Shown: positions 1 to 7,837, counted from the stretch's first letter. The stretch: DNA of 24,866 nucleotides from CAYUNA01 sp047629355 (GCA_047629355.1 JBLHWU010000087.1:1-24866), one strand, 5' to 3'. The notes: a model not told the origin generated them from the letters alone. Translations and numbers: made by a program.

Positions 1-164
1 AGAATCATATTTCCAATTTTTATTTGATGTATATTTATTTTAACTCAATCAAAAATGTACCCCAAATGTTGTTTGTCTCAAAAGAATCATTTAATTGAAA
101 ACAAAATTATATTCTGAAAAATAGATTTTTTGGCTATAAAATTTCCAAACAAGCTCTAAATTAA

Positions 165-325
165 GTAACGGTGAAAGAATAAGTTCCCCAACTATCCTCG
201 TTTATTTTGGTCTTAGTTTTTGCTTTTGAAATAGGAGTTATTTATACATAATGACTGTTTCAAGAGTAAAAAATAAGGGCAAAAGAAATACAGGGGAGTT
301 GGGGAAGTTATTCTTTCACCGTTAC
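165..325. repeat. 161-bp imperfect palindrome (MITE-like)
   Basis: The outer 34 bases (165-198) are the reverse complement of 292-325 at 31 of 34 positions. The ends read GTAACGGTGAAAG and CTTTCACCGTTAC. The pairing continues inward more weakly: the stretch near 200-231 resembles the reverse complement of 259-290. This leaves a centre of about 25 bases. The bases TAA sit just outside both ends, which could be a 3-bp target duplication or chance. There is no coding capacity. It lies about 360 bases upstream of ilvD. It may be a non-autonomous mobile element or a structured transcript; the sequence does not decide. Confidence 0.85.
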
Positions 326-625
326 TAATCAACTTTTCTTCTTTCCTTTTTTATTAAGAATGACCCAAAGTTATAGGGTAATGTACATGAGATTCAGGAT
401 AACAAAAGAAAACGCATCAATTTCATGTTTTTAAAAATACTAATTTAAAATTTAAAATAGATTTGCCTGTTTTGAGTTAAGAGTATCGCTTTAGCTGCTT
501 TGCAATAGTTTGATAATCAGGGTATTAAGTAAAATGTAAGAAGACTAAAAGTCGTAAAGCCCCCGTTTTTTGGTTCGTATTGATTCGTTTCTACTATTAC
601 CTTTGTCCTGATTGGAACAATTAAT
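326..625. other. AT-rich intergenic stretch, no gene seen
   Basis: This 300-base stretch has stop codons in all frames and no convincing small ORF. A TAGATTTG at 458-465 matches the Bacteroidota -7 pattern, but no good -33 partner sits at the right distance and the ilvD start is more than 200 bases away. No branched-chain-rich leader peptide, T-box-like element or riboswitch was recognised. The first 164 bases of the window are equally featureless. Confidence 0.6.
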
Positions 626-645
626 GATTTGTAATCTTACAAATC
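626..645. promoter_or_regulatory. Perfect 9-bp inverted repeat upstream of ilvD (possible operator)
   Basis: GATTTGTAA and TTACAAATC are exact reverse complements separated by two bases. The site ends 15 bases before the putative -7 element (661-668), so it covers the expected -33 region of the ilvD promoter. That position suits a dimeric regulator site. No regulator gene is adjacent, so the ligand and the protein are unknown. AT-rich DNA can produce such palindromes by chance. Confidence 0.45.
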
Positions 646-660
646 TTATTTTACAAAAAT

Positions 661-668
661 TAGATTTG
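661..668 (+). promoter_or_regulatory. Putative -7 promoter element for ilvD operon
   Basis: TAGATTTG matches the Bacteroidota -7 consensus TAnnTTTG and lies 24 bases before the ilvD ATG at 692, giving a short leader. No clear TTTG -33 box lies 19-21 bases upstream. The inverted repeat at 626-645 occupies that zone instead, so transcription may depend on a bound protein. This is inferred from motif match and position only. Confidence 0.5.
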
Positions 669-691
669 ATTTTTAATCAGCCAAGTTATAC

Positions 692-2371
692 ATGAAAGAA
701 CTCAATAAATATAGTAGAAGAATTACTCAAAACGAAGGACAGCCGGGCGCGCAAGCCATGCTATACGGTATCGGTTTGACAGACGAAGATTTGAAAAAAG
801 CACAGGTCGGTATCGTGAGTACAGGATGGGAAGGCAATACCTGTAATATGCACTTAAATGGCTTGGCAAAAGACATTAAAAAAGGCGTGTGGGAGGCAGG
901 TTTGGTCGGCTTGATTTTTCATACAATTGGCGTGAGTGATGGAATGTCGATGGGTACGGACGGTATGCGCTATTCCTTGCCGTCGCGGGATATTATTGCG
1001 GATTCTATCGAAACGGTAGCGTCGGCGCAATGGTATGACTCAATTGTAGCGGTAGTCGGTTGCGACAAAAATATGCCAGGTGCTATGATGGCTTTAGGCC
1101 GATTGAATAGACCAAGTATTTTGGTCTATGGAGGTACAATTAGTCCAGGTTGTGTGGCGGGTGAAAAGTTAGATATTGTATCTGCGTTTGAAGCCTTGGG
1201 ACAGCGAAGTGTCGGTAAAATAACGGCAGAAGAATTCAAAACAGTCGTTAAAAATGCTTGTCCTGGCGCAGGGGCTTGCGGAGGAATGTACACTGCCAAT
1301 ACGATGTCTTCTGCAATCGAAGCAATGGGTATGAGTTTGCCTTATAATTCTTCAATTCCTGCGACAAGTAGCCGAAAAGCTACGGAATGTGCTAAAGTTG
1401 GTAAGGCGATTCGCCATCTTTTGGAAGAAGATATTAAGCCTCGCGACATCATGACGCGGGCTGCTTTTGAAAATGCGTTGCGCGTGATTATGGTATTGGG
1501 TGGCTCGACGAATGCGGTCTTACACATGATTGCAATGGCTAAATCTGTCGATGTAAAATTGACGATTGACGACTTTCAAACGATTAGCGACAATACGCCT
1601 TTCTTGGCGGATTTGAAACCTTCTGGGAAGTATGTGATGGAGGACTTATTTAATATCGGTGGCGTGCCCGCGGTGATGAAATTGATGTTGAAAGAAGGAC
1701 TTTTAGATGGCAACTGTTTGACTGTAACAGGCAAAACGATTGGTGAAAATTTAGAGGAATGTACGGCTTTATCAGAAGGTCAAAAAATCATTTATCCGGT
1801 AGCTTCTCCAATTAAAGAAAGCGGACATTTACAAATTTTATACGGGAACCTTGCAGAAGGAGGTTCGGTAGCTAAAATTACAGGTAAAGAAGGTTTGGTT
1901 TTTTCTGGGAAAGCCAAAGTATTTGAAAACGAACAAGCAGCCAATGATGCCATTCGCGCTAAAAAAGTCGTTGAAGGTGATGTCATAGTCATTCGATATA
2001 GTGGACCAAAAGGTGCGCCTGGAATGCCTGAAATGTTGAAGCCAACTTCTTTAATTATGGGCGAAGGTTTGGGGCAAAAAGTAGCCCTGATTACGGATGG
2101 TCGTTTCTCTGGTGGAACACATGGTTTTGTCGTCGGACACATCACACCCGAGGCACAAGCAGGCGGTTTGATTGGTTTGTTGAAAGACGGCGACCCGATT
2201 ACAATTGATGCAGAAAAAAATGTCATTGAAGCCCATTTATCAGAAGAAGAAATTGCTAAAAGACGGGCTAATTGGGTAACGCCGCCAATCAAAGCGACTT
2301 CTGGTATTTTATATAAATATGCCAAAACAGTATCGTCGGCGAGTGAAGGATGTGTGACCGATGAGTTTTAA
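692..2371 (+). CDS. ilvD: Dihydroxy-acid dehydratase
   Basis: This cytoplasmic enzyme dehydrates 2,3-dihydroxy-3-methylbutanoate (and the methylpentanoate) to the 2-oxoacids that precede valine, leucine and isoleucine. The 559-residue length is normal. Three cysteines fit the iron-sulfur ligands of the family: C51 (WEGNTCN), C124 (VVGCDKNMPG) and C196 (CPGAGACGGMY). The conserved C-terminal SDGR-like signature appears as ITDGRFSGGTHGF, and the AACPGAG-type region is intact. The ATG at 692 is preceded by a -7-like box at 661-668. It is the first gene of an ilvD-B-N-C-A run on one strand, and a hairpin repeat begins about 12 bases after its stop. Identity is firm. The cluster type, [2Fe-2S] or [4Fe-4S], cannot be told from these residues alone. 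Confidence 0.98.
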   Translation: MKELNKYSRRITQNEGQPGAQAMLYGIGLTDEDLKKAQVGIVSTGWEGNTCNMHLNGLAKDIKKGVWEAGLVGLIFHTIGVSDGMSMGTDGMRYSLPSRDIIADSIETVASAQWYDSIVAVVGCDKNMPGAMMALGRLNRPSILVYGGTISPGCVAGEKLDIVSAFEALGQRSVGKITAEEFKTVVKNACPGAGACGGMYTANTMSSAIEAMGMSLPYNSSIPATSSRKATECAKVGKAIRHLLEEDIKPRDIMTRAAFENALRVIMVLGGSTNAVLHMIAMAKSVDVKLTIDDFQTISDNTPFLADLKPSGKYVMEDLFNIGGVPAVMKLMLKEGLLDGNCLTVTGKTIGENLEECTALSEGQKIIYPVASPIKESGHLQILYGNLAEGGSVAKITGKEGLVFSGKAKVFENEQAANDAIRAKKVVEGDVIVIRYSGPKGAPGMPEMLKPTSLIMGEGLGQKVALITDGRFSGGTHGFVVGHITPEAQAGGLIGLLKDGDPITIDAEKNVIEAHLSEEEIAKRRANWVTPPIKATSGILYKYAKTVSSASEGCVTDEF

Positions 2372-2383
2372 AAAGGAAAATCC

Positions 2384-2416
2384 AAATCATGGTGATTTTT
2401 AAAATTACCATGATTT
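2384..2416 (+). repeat. Hairpin repeat, copy 1 (ATCATGGTGAT type), ilvD-ilvB junction
   Basis: AAATCATGGTGATTTT pairs with AAAATTACCATGATTT around a one-base centre. The same element, with its TCC prefix, recurs at 18523-18559. The only difference inside the stem is C to T at 2406, which turns a G-C pair into G-U in plus-strand RNA and so keeps the hairpin. It lies 13 bases after the ilvD stop and 47 bases before ilvB. It lacks the GC-rich stem of a classical terminator. Confidence 0.85.
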
Positions 2417-2462
2417 AGCCAATAAAATACAATTGCCCTAAACACAATAAAATCAGCAAATT

Positions 2463-4235
2463 ATGAAAGGTAACGAGAACGGAATAGCGGTTGCGCCACC
2501 CAAAGCAAAGAAGACGCAAGCGTCACCCAAAAAAGTGAGAATTACAGGAGCAGAAGCGGTTTTGCGCTGTTTTTTGGAAGAAGACGTAGATACTATTTTT
2601 GGTTATCCAGGCGGAGCTATTATGCCTGTTTATGATGCATTGTATCATTACGAAGATAGGTTGAAACACATTTTGCCACGCCATGAACAAGGTGCGATTC
2701 ACGCAGCGGAAGGCTATTCACGGGTGACTCGAAAAACGGGTGTTTGCATGGCAACTTCTGGACCAGGCGCAATGAATTTAATGACGGGTTTGGCGGATGC
2801 GATTTTAGATTCGACACCATTGGTTTGCATTACTGGACAGGTTTATTCTGCCTTGTTGGGAACAGATGCCTTTCAAGAAACGGACGTTGTGAATTGTACG
2901 ATGCCCGTGACGAAATGGAATTATCAAATCACGAAAGCCGAGGAAATTCCAGACATTTTTGCAAAAGCATTTTATATCGCCAATTCCGGAAGACCGGGGC
3001 CAGTAGTGATTGATATTACGAAGGATGCGCAGATGGCGGAGTTGGATTATGCTTATGAAAAACGGACATTTATTCGGAGTTATCATCCAATGCCGAAGCC
3101 AACTAAAAGTAGTTTAGAGAAGGCAGCGAAGTTGATAAATGGAGCAAAGAAGCCGCTGATTTTGGCAGGACATGGGATTCAAATTGCGCATGCACAAGAT
3201 GAATTTAAAGCGTTTGTGGAGAAGACAGGGATTCCGTTAGGTTGCACGATTCACGGATTGAGTTCGATTCCAAATGAACATCCCTTGCACAAGGGAATGT
3301 TGGGCATGCATGGGAATTATGGGGTGAATGTCAAGCAAAATGAATGCGATGTTTTGATCGCCATCGGCATGCGCTTTGATGACCGTGTGACTGGTAATTT
3401 GGCCAAATATGCTAAGCAAGCGAAGATTGTTCATATTGAAATTGATAAGTCGGAAATTAATAAAAATGTACCCGCAGACGCGCCTGTTCATGCGGATGCG
3501 AAAGATGCCTTGACGCAGTTGTTACCTCTGATGGAAAAAAAGGAACATACGGAGTGGGTGGCATCTTTTGATTGGTTTGAAAAAGAGGAATTTGAAAAGG
3601 TGATTCGACATGATATTTCTGCGTCGAAAAATAATGAATTAAAAATGGGACAAGTAGTTCATACCATTTCAAAAATGACGGATGGACAAGCTGTAGTGGC
3701 AACTGACGTGGGGCAGCATCAAATGATTGCGGCGCGCTATTATAATTATAAATCGACCAATCAGTGGGTGTCTTCGGGCGGTGCTGGAACGATGGGATTT
3801 GGTTTACCGGCTGCCTTTGGAGCGAAACTGGCGCAACCGCATCGGGAAGTCTTGGCGTTTATTGGCGATGGTGGCTTTCAAATGACGATTCAAGAATTGG
3901 GAATGTGTGCGCAGTGGAATGTTGGGGTGAAAATTGTCTTATTGGATAATAATTTCCTCGGGATGGTGCGACAGTGGCAGCAGCTATTTTTCGACCGTAG
4001 ATATTCGAGTGTAGAATTGAAAAACCCTGATTTTGTAACGATTGCAAAAGGTTTTGGCGTTGCTGGGAAAACGATTTCTAAACCTGAAGAATTGGAAGCA
4101 GGGATTGCGGAAATGTTGGCGTATGATGGACCGTATTTGTTGCATTGTAGGGTGGAAAAGGAAGAGAATGTTTTTCCGATGGTGCCAGCAGGTGCGGGTG
4201 TGCATGAAGTTGTTTTGGAAAGAAGTCAATTGTAG
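2463..4235 (+). CDS. ilvB: Acetolactate synthase, large (catalytic) subunit
   Basis: This ThDP- and FAD-dependent enzyme condenses pyruvate with pyruvate (acetolactate) or with 2-oxobutanoate (acetohydroxybutyrate), the first common step of valine/leucine and isoleucine synthesis. The order is N-terminal pyrimidine-binding domain with catalytic glutamate E75 (RHEQGAIHAAEGYSR), central FAD domain, and C-terminal pyrophosphate-binding domain with the GDG motif at 468-470 followed by LLDNN about 25 residues later. The full 590 residues include a lysine- and alanine-rich N-terminal extension of about 24 residues that is not part of the fold. The first ATG fits the spacing after ilvD, and no later methionine precedes the conserved ITGAEAVL start. 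The gene is separated from ilvN by a 238-base gap filled with a palindrome, which is unusual because these two are often adjacent. Confidence 0.98.
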   Translation: MKGNENGIAVAPPKAKKTQASPKKVRITGAEAVLRCFLEEDVDTIFGYPGGAIMPVYDALYHYEDRLKHILPRHEQGAIHAAEGYSRVTRKTGVCMATSGPGAMNLMTGLADAILDSTPLVCITGQVYSALLGTDAFQETDVVNCTMPVTKWNYQITKAEEIPDIFAKAFYIANSGRPGPVVIDITKDAQMAELDYAYEKRTFIRSYHPMPKPTKSSLEKAAKLINGAKKPLILAGHGIQIAHAQDEFKAFVEKTGIPLGCTIHGLSSIPNEHPLHKGMLGMHGNYGVNVKQNECDVLIAIGMRFDDRVTGNLAKYAKQAKIVHIEIDKSEINKNVPADAPVHADAKDALTQLLPLMEKKEHTEWVASFDWFEKEEFEKVIRHDISASKNNELKMGQVVHTISKMTDGQAVVATDVGQHQMIAARYYNYKSTNQWVSSGGAGTMGFGLPAAFGAKLAQPHREVLAFIGDGGFQMTIQELGMCAQWNVGVKIVLLDNNFLGMVRQWQQLFFDRRYSSVELKNPDFVTIAKGFGVAGKTISKPEELEAGIAEMLAYDGPYLLHCRVEKEENVFPMVPAGAGVHEVVLERSQL

Positions 4236-4260
4236 ATAGCGTTCTAAATACACTTTTTAA

Positions 4261-4427
4261 AACACATAGTTCACATAGAAAATTCACATAGACACATAGC
4301 TTTTTGGAGCAAAATTTAGCTATACAAGTTATGAAATAAGCGTAAAGTTTAGAAAAAGTTTGAATAGCTATTTTTAAGTTTCAAAAAGCTATGTGTCTAT
4401 GTGAATTTTCTATCTGCGCTATGTGTT
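4261..4427. repeat. 167-bp palindrome built on CACATAG units, ilvB-ilvN junction
   Basis: Bases 4261-4306 are the reverse complement of 4382-4427 at 43 of 46 positions. Each arm holds several CACATAG-type heptamers (for example ACACATAG, TTCACATAG, GACACATAG). Pairing continues inward through TAGCTAT near 4317-4323 and ATAGCTA near 4364-4370. It begins 25 bases after the ilvB stop and fills most of the gap to ilvN. Transcribed, it would form a very long hairpin between the two subunits of one enzyme. It has no coding potential. Confidence 0.9.
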
Positions 4428-4473
4428 AAAAGAATTTTTTGACATCAAACAGCCATTTTAAATTAGAAAAAAA

Positions 4474-5001
4474 ATGAAAGATTATACCATAACCGTCTTC
4501 ACCGAGCACCAAACAGGCTTGCTTTCGCGAGTCGTTTCAGTCTTCACTCGACGGCATATCAATATAGAAAGTCTCACTGCATCCAAGTCGTCGATGCCCG
4601 GCATTCACCGCTTGACAGTTGTCGTAAATGTAGAGAAAGAAATGGCGCAAAAATTGGTGGCACAAATTGAAAAACAAGTCGATGTCGTCAAAGCATTTTA
4701 TGATGACAATCGAAAATTAGTCTACCAAGAAATTGCGCTCTATAAAATACCAACCGCTGATTTTTTGAAAGGCAATGCCATGGAAAAATTGGTACGGAAA
4801 CACAATGCACGGATTCTGGAAATCGAAGAAGAGTATATTGTGATTGAAAAAACAGGGCATCCCAATGAAACGGAGGCGTTGTTGAAGGATTTACAGAAGA
4901 CGGGGATTTATGAGTTTGTGCGGTCGGGTAGGATTGCGGTGGTTCGGCCGATGGAACGGTTGAGTAAGTACTTGAAGAGTTTGGAAGAGGTGGAGGAATG
5001 A
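4474..5001 (+). CDS. ilvN: Acetolactate synthase, small (regulatory) subunit
   Basis: This is the ACT-domain regulatory partner of IlvB. In the family it activates the catalytic subunit and confers feedback inhibition by valine. The N-terminal ACT domain spans about residues 3-75 (YTITVFTEHQTGLLSRVV, then RHINIESLTASKSSMPGIHR). The C-terminal ALS small-subunit domain follows (YEFVRSGRIAVVRPMERL). The 175-residue length is normal for a one-ACT-domain subunit. The ATG follows an A-rich stretch, as is common in Bacteroidota. The gene lies 238 bases downstream of ilvB beyond a long palindrome and 357 bases upstream of ilvC. The reading frame is intact. Confidence 0.97.
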   Translation: MKDYTITVFTEHQTGLLSRVVSVFTRRHINIESLTASKSSMPGIHRLTVVVNVEKEMAQKLVAQIEKQVDVVKAFYDDNRKLVYQEIALYKIPTADFLKGNAMEKLVRKHNARILEIEEEYIVIEKTGHPNETEALLKDLQKTGIYEFVRSGRIAVVRPMERLSKYLKSLEEVEE

Positions 5002-5059
5002 TAAGAATGGGTATTTCTACACTAAACCTTTCTGGATATTATTTTAAAAATCAATAGAT

Positions 5060-5209
5060 ATGGGAAATTCAAATTTACCTTCATTCTAGGAACGTATTAA
5101 GAATGGATCTAAATGCCTAATTATAGAGCATTTAAAAGACTCCTCAACAATGGAGAAATCTGGAATTACTAATAATGCTCTTTTTGATGAGTATTGGTTT
5201 AATCTTTAA
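5060..5209 (+). pseudogene. Possible decayed small ORF with one in-frame TAG
   Basis: An ATG at 5060 opens a frame of 49 codons that is interrupted only by a TAG at 5087-5089. It resumes with ERIKNGSK and ends NALFDEYWFNL before TAA at 5207. The part after the stop has an ordinary protein-like composition, but no family was recognised. It lies in the unusually long ilvN-ilvC gap (5002-5358). It may be the remnant of a small inserted gene, or a chance open frame. Confidence 0.25.
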
Positions 5210-5237
5210 TAAAATTGAATTGCAAATAAGAAATAAT

Positions 5238-5318
5238 GCACGTTGCCTGCGGCAACGTGGGGAGGAATTGAGGGTGAAAATAATTTTTTGCAAAACTATT
5301 TTCACCCTCAAACTTCCT
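5238..5318 (-). repeat. Two-hairpin dispersed repeat, copy A (ilvN-ilvC gap)
   Basis: The first part is a 9-bp GC-rich hairpin at 5239-5259 (CACGTTGCC-TGC-GGCAACGTG). The second is a perfect 15-bp stem, TTGAGGGTGAAAATA at 5268-5282 with its complement at 5297-5311, around a 14-base loop. The reverse complement of this block aligns along its whole length with 11900-11985, which has the same two modules in the same order. It ends 41-47 bases before the ilvC start. The strand given is the one on which it matches copy B read on plus. Confidence 0.8.
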
Positions 5319-5358
5319 TTGTATAATAAATAGAAACAGAGTACAAAACTAACAAAAA

Positions 5359-6405
5359 ATGGCAAAATTAAATTTTGGTGGCGTTGAAGAAAACGTCGTA
5401 ACGAGAGAAGAATTTCCTTTGGTGAAAGCTAAGGAAACATTGAAAAACGAAACAATTGCCATCATCGGATATGGTGTGCAAGGACCAGGTCAGGCGTTGA
5501 ACTTAAAAGACAATGGCTTCAATGTCATCGTCGGACAGCGAAAACCATCAGCGAGCTATGACAAGGCAATTGCCCACGGTTTTGTGCCGGGCGAGACCCT
5601 GTTTTCTATCGAAGAAGCGGCAAAACGCGGTACGGTTATTCAATATTTATTGTCAGATGCGGCGCAGATTTCCCAATGGGAATTGGTTAAATCTTGCTTA
5701 AACCCTGGTGATGCCTTGTACTTTTCGCATGGCTTTGGGATTACGTATAAGGAGCGAACGGGCATCATTCCACCAGACAATGTAGATGTAATTTTGGTGG
5801 CACCAAAAGGCTCTGGAACGAGTTTGCGCCGGATGTTTTTGGCAGGTCGAGGCTTGAATTCGAGCTATGCGATTTTCCAAGATGCGACGGGCAATGCTTT
5901 TGATAGAGTGGTGGCTTTGGGTATTGGAATTGGTTCAGGTTACTTATTTGAAACCAATTTTAGAAAGGAAGTTTACAGTGACTTGACGGGCGAACGGGGA
6001 ACTTTGATGGGTGCAATTCAAGGCATTTTTGAAGCACAATACAATGTTTTGCGAACGCGTGGGCACTCGCCATCGGAAGCATTTAATGAGACAGTAGAGG
6101 AGTTGACGCAAAGTTTGATGCCTTTGGTGGCGGAGAATGGAATGGATTGGATGTACGCCAATTGTTCGACGACGGCACAGCGAGGGGCATTGGATTGGAA
6201 AGATAAATTCCGTGATGCCGTTGCGCCAGTTTTTGAAGAATTATACGATAGCGTCGCCTCTGGTGAGGAAGCACAACGCTCTATTGATAGCAATAGCCAA
6301 GCGGATTATCGCGTAAAATTGGACGCTGAATTGAAAGAGTTGGAAGATAGCGAAATGTGGCGTGCAGGCAAGACGGTTCGTAGTTTGCGACCAGAAGCCA
6401 ATTAA
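5359..6405 (+). CDS. ilvC: Ketol-acid reductoisomerase (class I)
   Basis: This cytoplasmic NAD(P)H- and Mg-dependent enzyme isomerises and reduces acetolactate or acetohydroxybutyrate to the dihydroxy acids used by IlvD. The N-terminal Rossmann fold carries GYGVQG at 37-42. SHGF includes H124, the expected catalytic histidine. The knotted C-terminal domain carries D208 and E212 in YSDLTGERGTLMG, the metal-binding positions of the family. Arg and Ser residues in the loop VGQRKPSAS suggest NADPH preference, an inference only. The 348-residue length is that of class I enzymes. Start ATG 5359 is the first possible start and leads straight into the conserved region. It is followed after a few bases by the GGGTATT-type repeat that separates it from ilvA. 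Confidence 0.97.
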   Translation: MAKLNFGGVEENVVTREEFPLVKAKETLKNETIAIIGYGVQGPGQALNLKDNGFNVIVGQRKPSASYDKAIAHGFVPGETLFSIEEAAKRGTVIQYLLSDAAQISQWELVKSCLNPGDALYFSHGFGITYKERTGIIPPDNVDVILVAPKGSGTSLRRMFLAGRGLNSSYAIFQDATGNAFDRVVALGIGIGSGYLFETNFRKEVYSDLTGERGTLMGAIQGIFEAQYNVLRTRGHSPSEAFNETVEELTQSLMPLVAENGMDWMYANCSTTAQRGALDWKDKFRDAVAPVFEELYDSVASGEEAQRSIDSNSQADYRVKLDAELKELEDSEMWRAGKTVRSLRPEAN

Positions 6406-6410
6406 AAATG

Positions 6411-6470
6411 GTATTGGGTACTGGGTTCTGGGCGTCTCACGTCCTACCCAATACCCAATACCCAATACCC
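6411..6470. repeat. Palindrome of GGGTATT heptamers, ilvC-ilvA junction
   Basis: The left arm (6411-6432) is three heptamers of the TATTGGG type with some variation. The right arm (6443-6470) holds clean ACCCAAT repeats. The arms are reverse complements apart from about three positions, with a loop of about ten bases. It begins six bases after the ilvC stop and ends about ten bases before the true ilvA start. An ATG at 6408 makes the repeat readable in the ilvA frame, which can mislead gene callers. Confidence 0.88.
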
Positions 6471-6479
6471 ATTCAAAAA

Positions 6480-7748
6480 ATGACTGAATTAATTTCAAAA
6501 ACGACATTAGCGAGTATTGAAAATATCCATCGAGCGAAGGTTCGGTTGAAAGGGATTGCGTTGTCTACGCCCTTGCAATTGAATTATAACTTGTCGGATA
6601 AATTTGGCTGTCAGCTCTTTTTGAAACGAGAAGATTTGCAGGTCGTTCGGTCGTACAAAATCCGTGGAGCTTATAATAAAATGGCGACTTTGCCGCAGGA
6701 GTCTCTGGAAAAGGGTATTGTTTGTGCAAGTGCAGGTAACCATGCTCAAGGGGTGGCTTTGGCCTGTTCTAAGTTGAAAGTTCATGGTAAAATTTACATG
6801 CCGAATGTGACGCCGTCGCAGAAAGTGCGGCAAGTTAAGCTGTTTGGAAAGGCATATGTGGAGGTCGTTTTGATAGGTGATACTTTCGATGATTCTTACG
6901 CCGAAGCGTTGCAGGATGCGGAATTGAATGACAAAACCTTCGTGCATCCGTTCAATGACCGAGCCGTAATTGAAGGGCAGGGAACGGTTGGTTTGGAAAT
7001 TATTGAGGACTGTGAGGAACATGTTGATTATATTTTTGTGCCGGTTGGTGGCGGTGGATTGTTGTCAGGATTGGGGAGTTATTTTAAGCAAGTTTCGCCC
7101 CGAACGAAGATAATTGGCGTGGAACCATCGGGCGCGCCTGCGATGTACCGGAGTTGGAAAAAAGGGGAAATTGTTGAGCTAAAAAAGATGGATACTTTCG
7201 TAGACGGCGCAGCGGTGAAGCGAGTGGGGGAGTACACTTTTGCAATTTGCAAAGAGGTTTTGGATGACATGATTTTAGTGCCAGAAGGTAAAGTTTGTTC
7301 GACTATTATACAACTGTACAATGAAGAAGGTTTTGTGGTCGAACCTGCTGGGGCGTTGACGATTTCGGCCTTGGATTTTTATCGAGAAGAGATTAAAGGT
7401 AAAAATGTCGTTTGTGTCGTTAGCGGAAGTAATAACGATATTACACGGACGGAAGAAATCAAGGAACGGTCGCTGTTATATGAAGGTTTGAAGCATTATT
7501 TTGTGATTAAGTTTCCGCAGCGAGCAGGAGCTTTGCGCGACTTTTTGAATCATGTTTTGGGGGAAGACGATGACATCACTCATTTTGAATATACTAAAAA
7601 ACACAATCGAGAAGCGGGACCGGCGGTGGTCGGAATTCGAGTGACTTCTAAGGAAAATTATGCTGCTTTATTGAAAAGAATGAAGGCGCAGGGGGTGAAT
7701 TATCAGACGTTGAATGATAATCCGATGTTGTTTGAGATGTTGGTATGA
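6480..7748 (+). CDS. ilvA: Threonine dehydratase (biosynthetic, with C-terminal regulatory domain)
   Basis: This PLP enzyme deaminates threonine to 2-oxobutanoate, the committing step toward isoleucine. The PLP-binding lysine is K60 in VRSYKIRGAYNKM. The glycine-rich phosphate loop is PVGGGGLLSG, and ASAGNHAQGVA is the conserved N-terminal signature. From about residue 330 a single ACT-like regulatory domain follows (KHYFVIKFPQRAGALRDFL to the C-terminus), as in the 400-420 residue family found in Bacteroidota and Firmicutes. I place the start at the ATG at 6480 (422 residues, MTELISKTTLASIENI). The in-frame ATG at 6408 would add 24 residues encoded entirely by the GGGTATT repeat. It is the last gene of the ilv run, and its stop is followed at once by CGGGTTG/CGGGTTA heptamers. 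Confidence 0.95.
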   Translation: MTELISKTTLASIENIHRAKVRLKGIALSTPLQLNYNLSDKFGCQLFLKREDLQVVRSYKIRGAYNKMATLPQESLEKGIVCASAGNHAQGVALACSKLKVHGKIYMPNVTPSQKVRQVKLFGKAYVEVVLIGDTFDDSYAEALQDAELNDKTFVHPFNDRAVIEGQGTVGLEIIEDCEEHVDYIFVPVGGGGLLSGLGSYFKQVSPRTKIIGVEPSGAPAMYRSWKKGEIVELKKMDTFVDGAAVKRVGEYTFAICKEVLDDMILVPEGKVCSTIIQLYNEEGFVVEPAGALTISALDFYREEIKGKNVVCVVSGSNNDITRTEEIKERSLLYEGLKHYFVIKFPQRAGALRDFLNHVLGEDDDITHFEYTKKHNREAGPAVVGIRVTSKENYAALLKRMKAQGVNYQTLNDNPMLFEMLV

Positions 7749-7769
7749 CGGGTTGCGGGTTACGAGGCG
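7749..7769 (+). repeat. Short heptamer run after ilvA stop
   Basis: CGGGTTG, CGGGTTA and CGAGGCG follow the ilvA stop codon with no gap, in a 7-base register. No matching opposite arm was found nearby, so it may be the remnant of a palindrome like those at other junctions, or chance. Confidence 0.35.
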
Positions 7770-7808
7770 CAGATTGGGATTCGAGGAATTATTTCAATTT
7801 TTGAATTG

Positions 7809-7837
7809 TTTGTCGGGTTGAAAAAGTATTATATTTG
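7809..7837 (+). promoter_or_regulatory. Putative promoter of the antitoxin-like gene
   Basis: TATATTTG at 7830-7837 fits the Bacteroidota -7 pattern TAnnTTTG, and a TTTG at 7809-7812 lies 17 bases before it, slightly shorter than the usual 19-21. It precedes the ATG at 7859 by 21 bases. It suggests that the small gene was an independent transcription unit and not part of the ilv operon. Confidence 0.45.

Noticed and set aside
1..691. Possible T-box, attenuator or leader peptide upstream of ilvD
   Set aside because: There is no run of Ile, Val or Leu codons in a short ORF, no terminator/antiterminator pair near the start, and no specifier-like structure recognised.
1792..2325. Open frame of 177 codons on the minus strand inside ilvD
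   Set aside because: It is antisense to conserved ilvD sequence and has low-complexity shadow composition; no family was recognised.
4261..4440. ilvB-ilvN palindrome as an intrinsic terminator
   Set aside because: The stem is AT-rich and very long, the T run (4435-4440) is separated from the arm by AAAAGAA, and ilvN needs to be co-expressed with ilvB.
6411..6470. Tandem ACCCAAT repeats as a possible CRISPR array
   Set aside because: The units are contiguous with no spacers, palindromic and only about 60 bases in total; no cas gene is nearby.
6507..7022. Open frame of 171 codons on the minus strand inside ilvA
   Set aside because: It is antisense to the PLP-binding region of ilvA and looks like a shadow frame.
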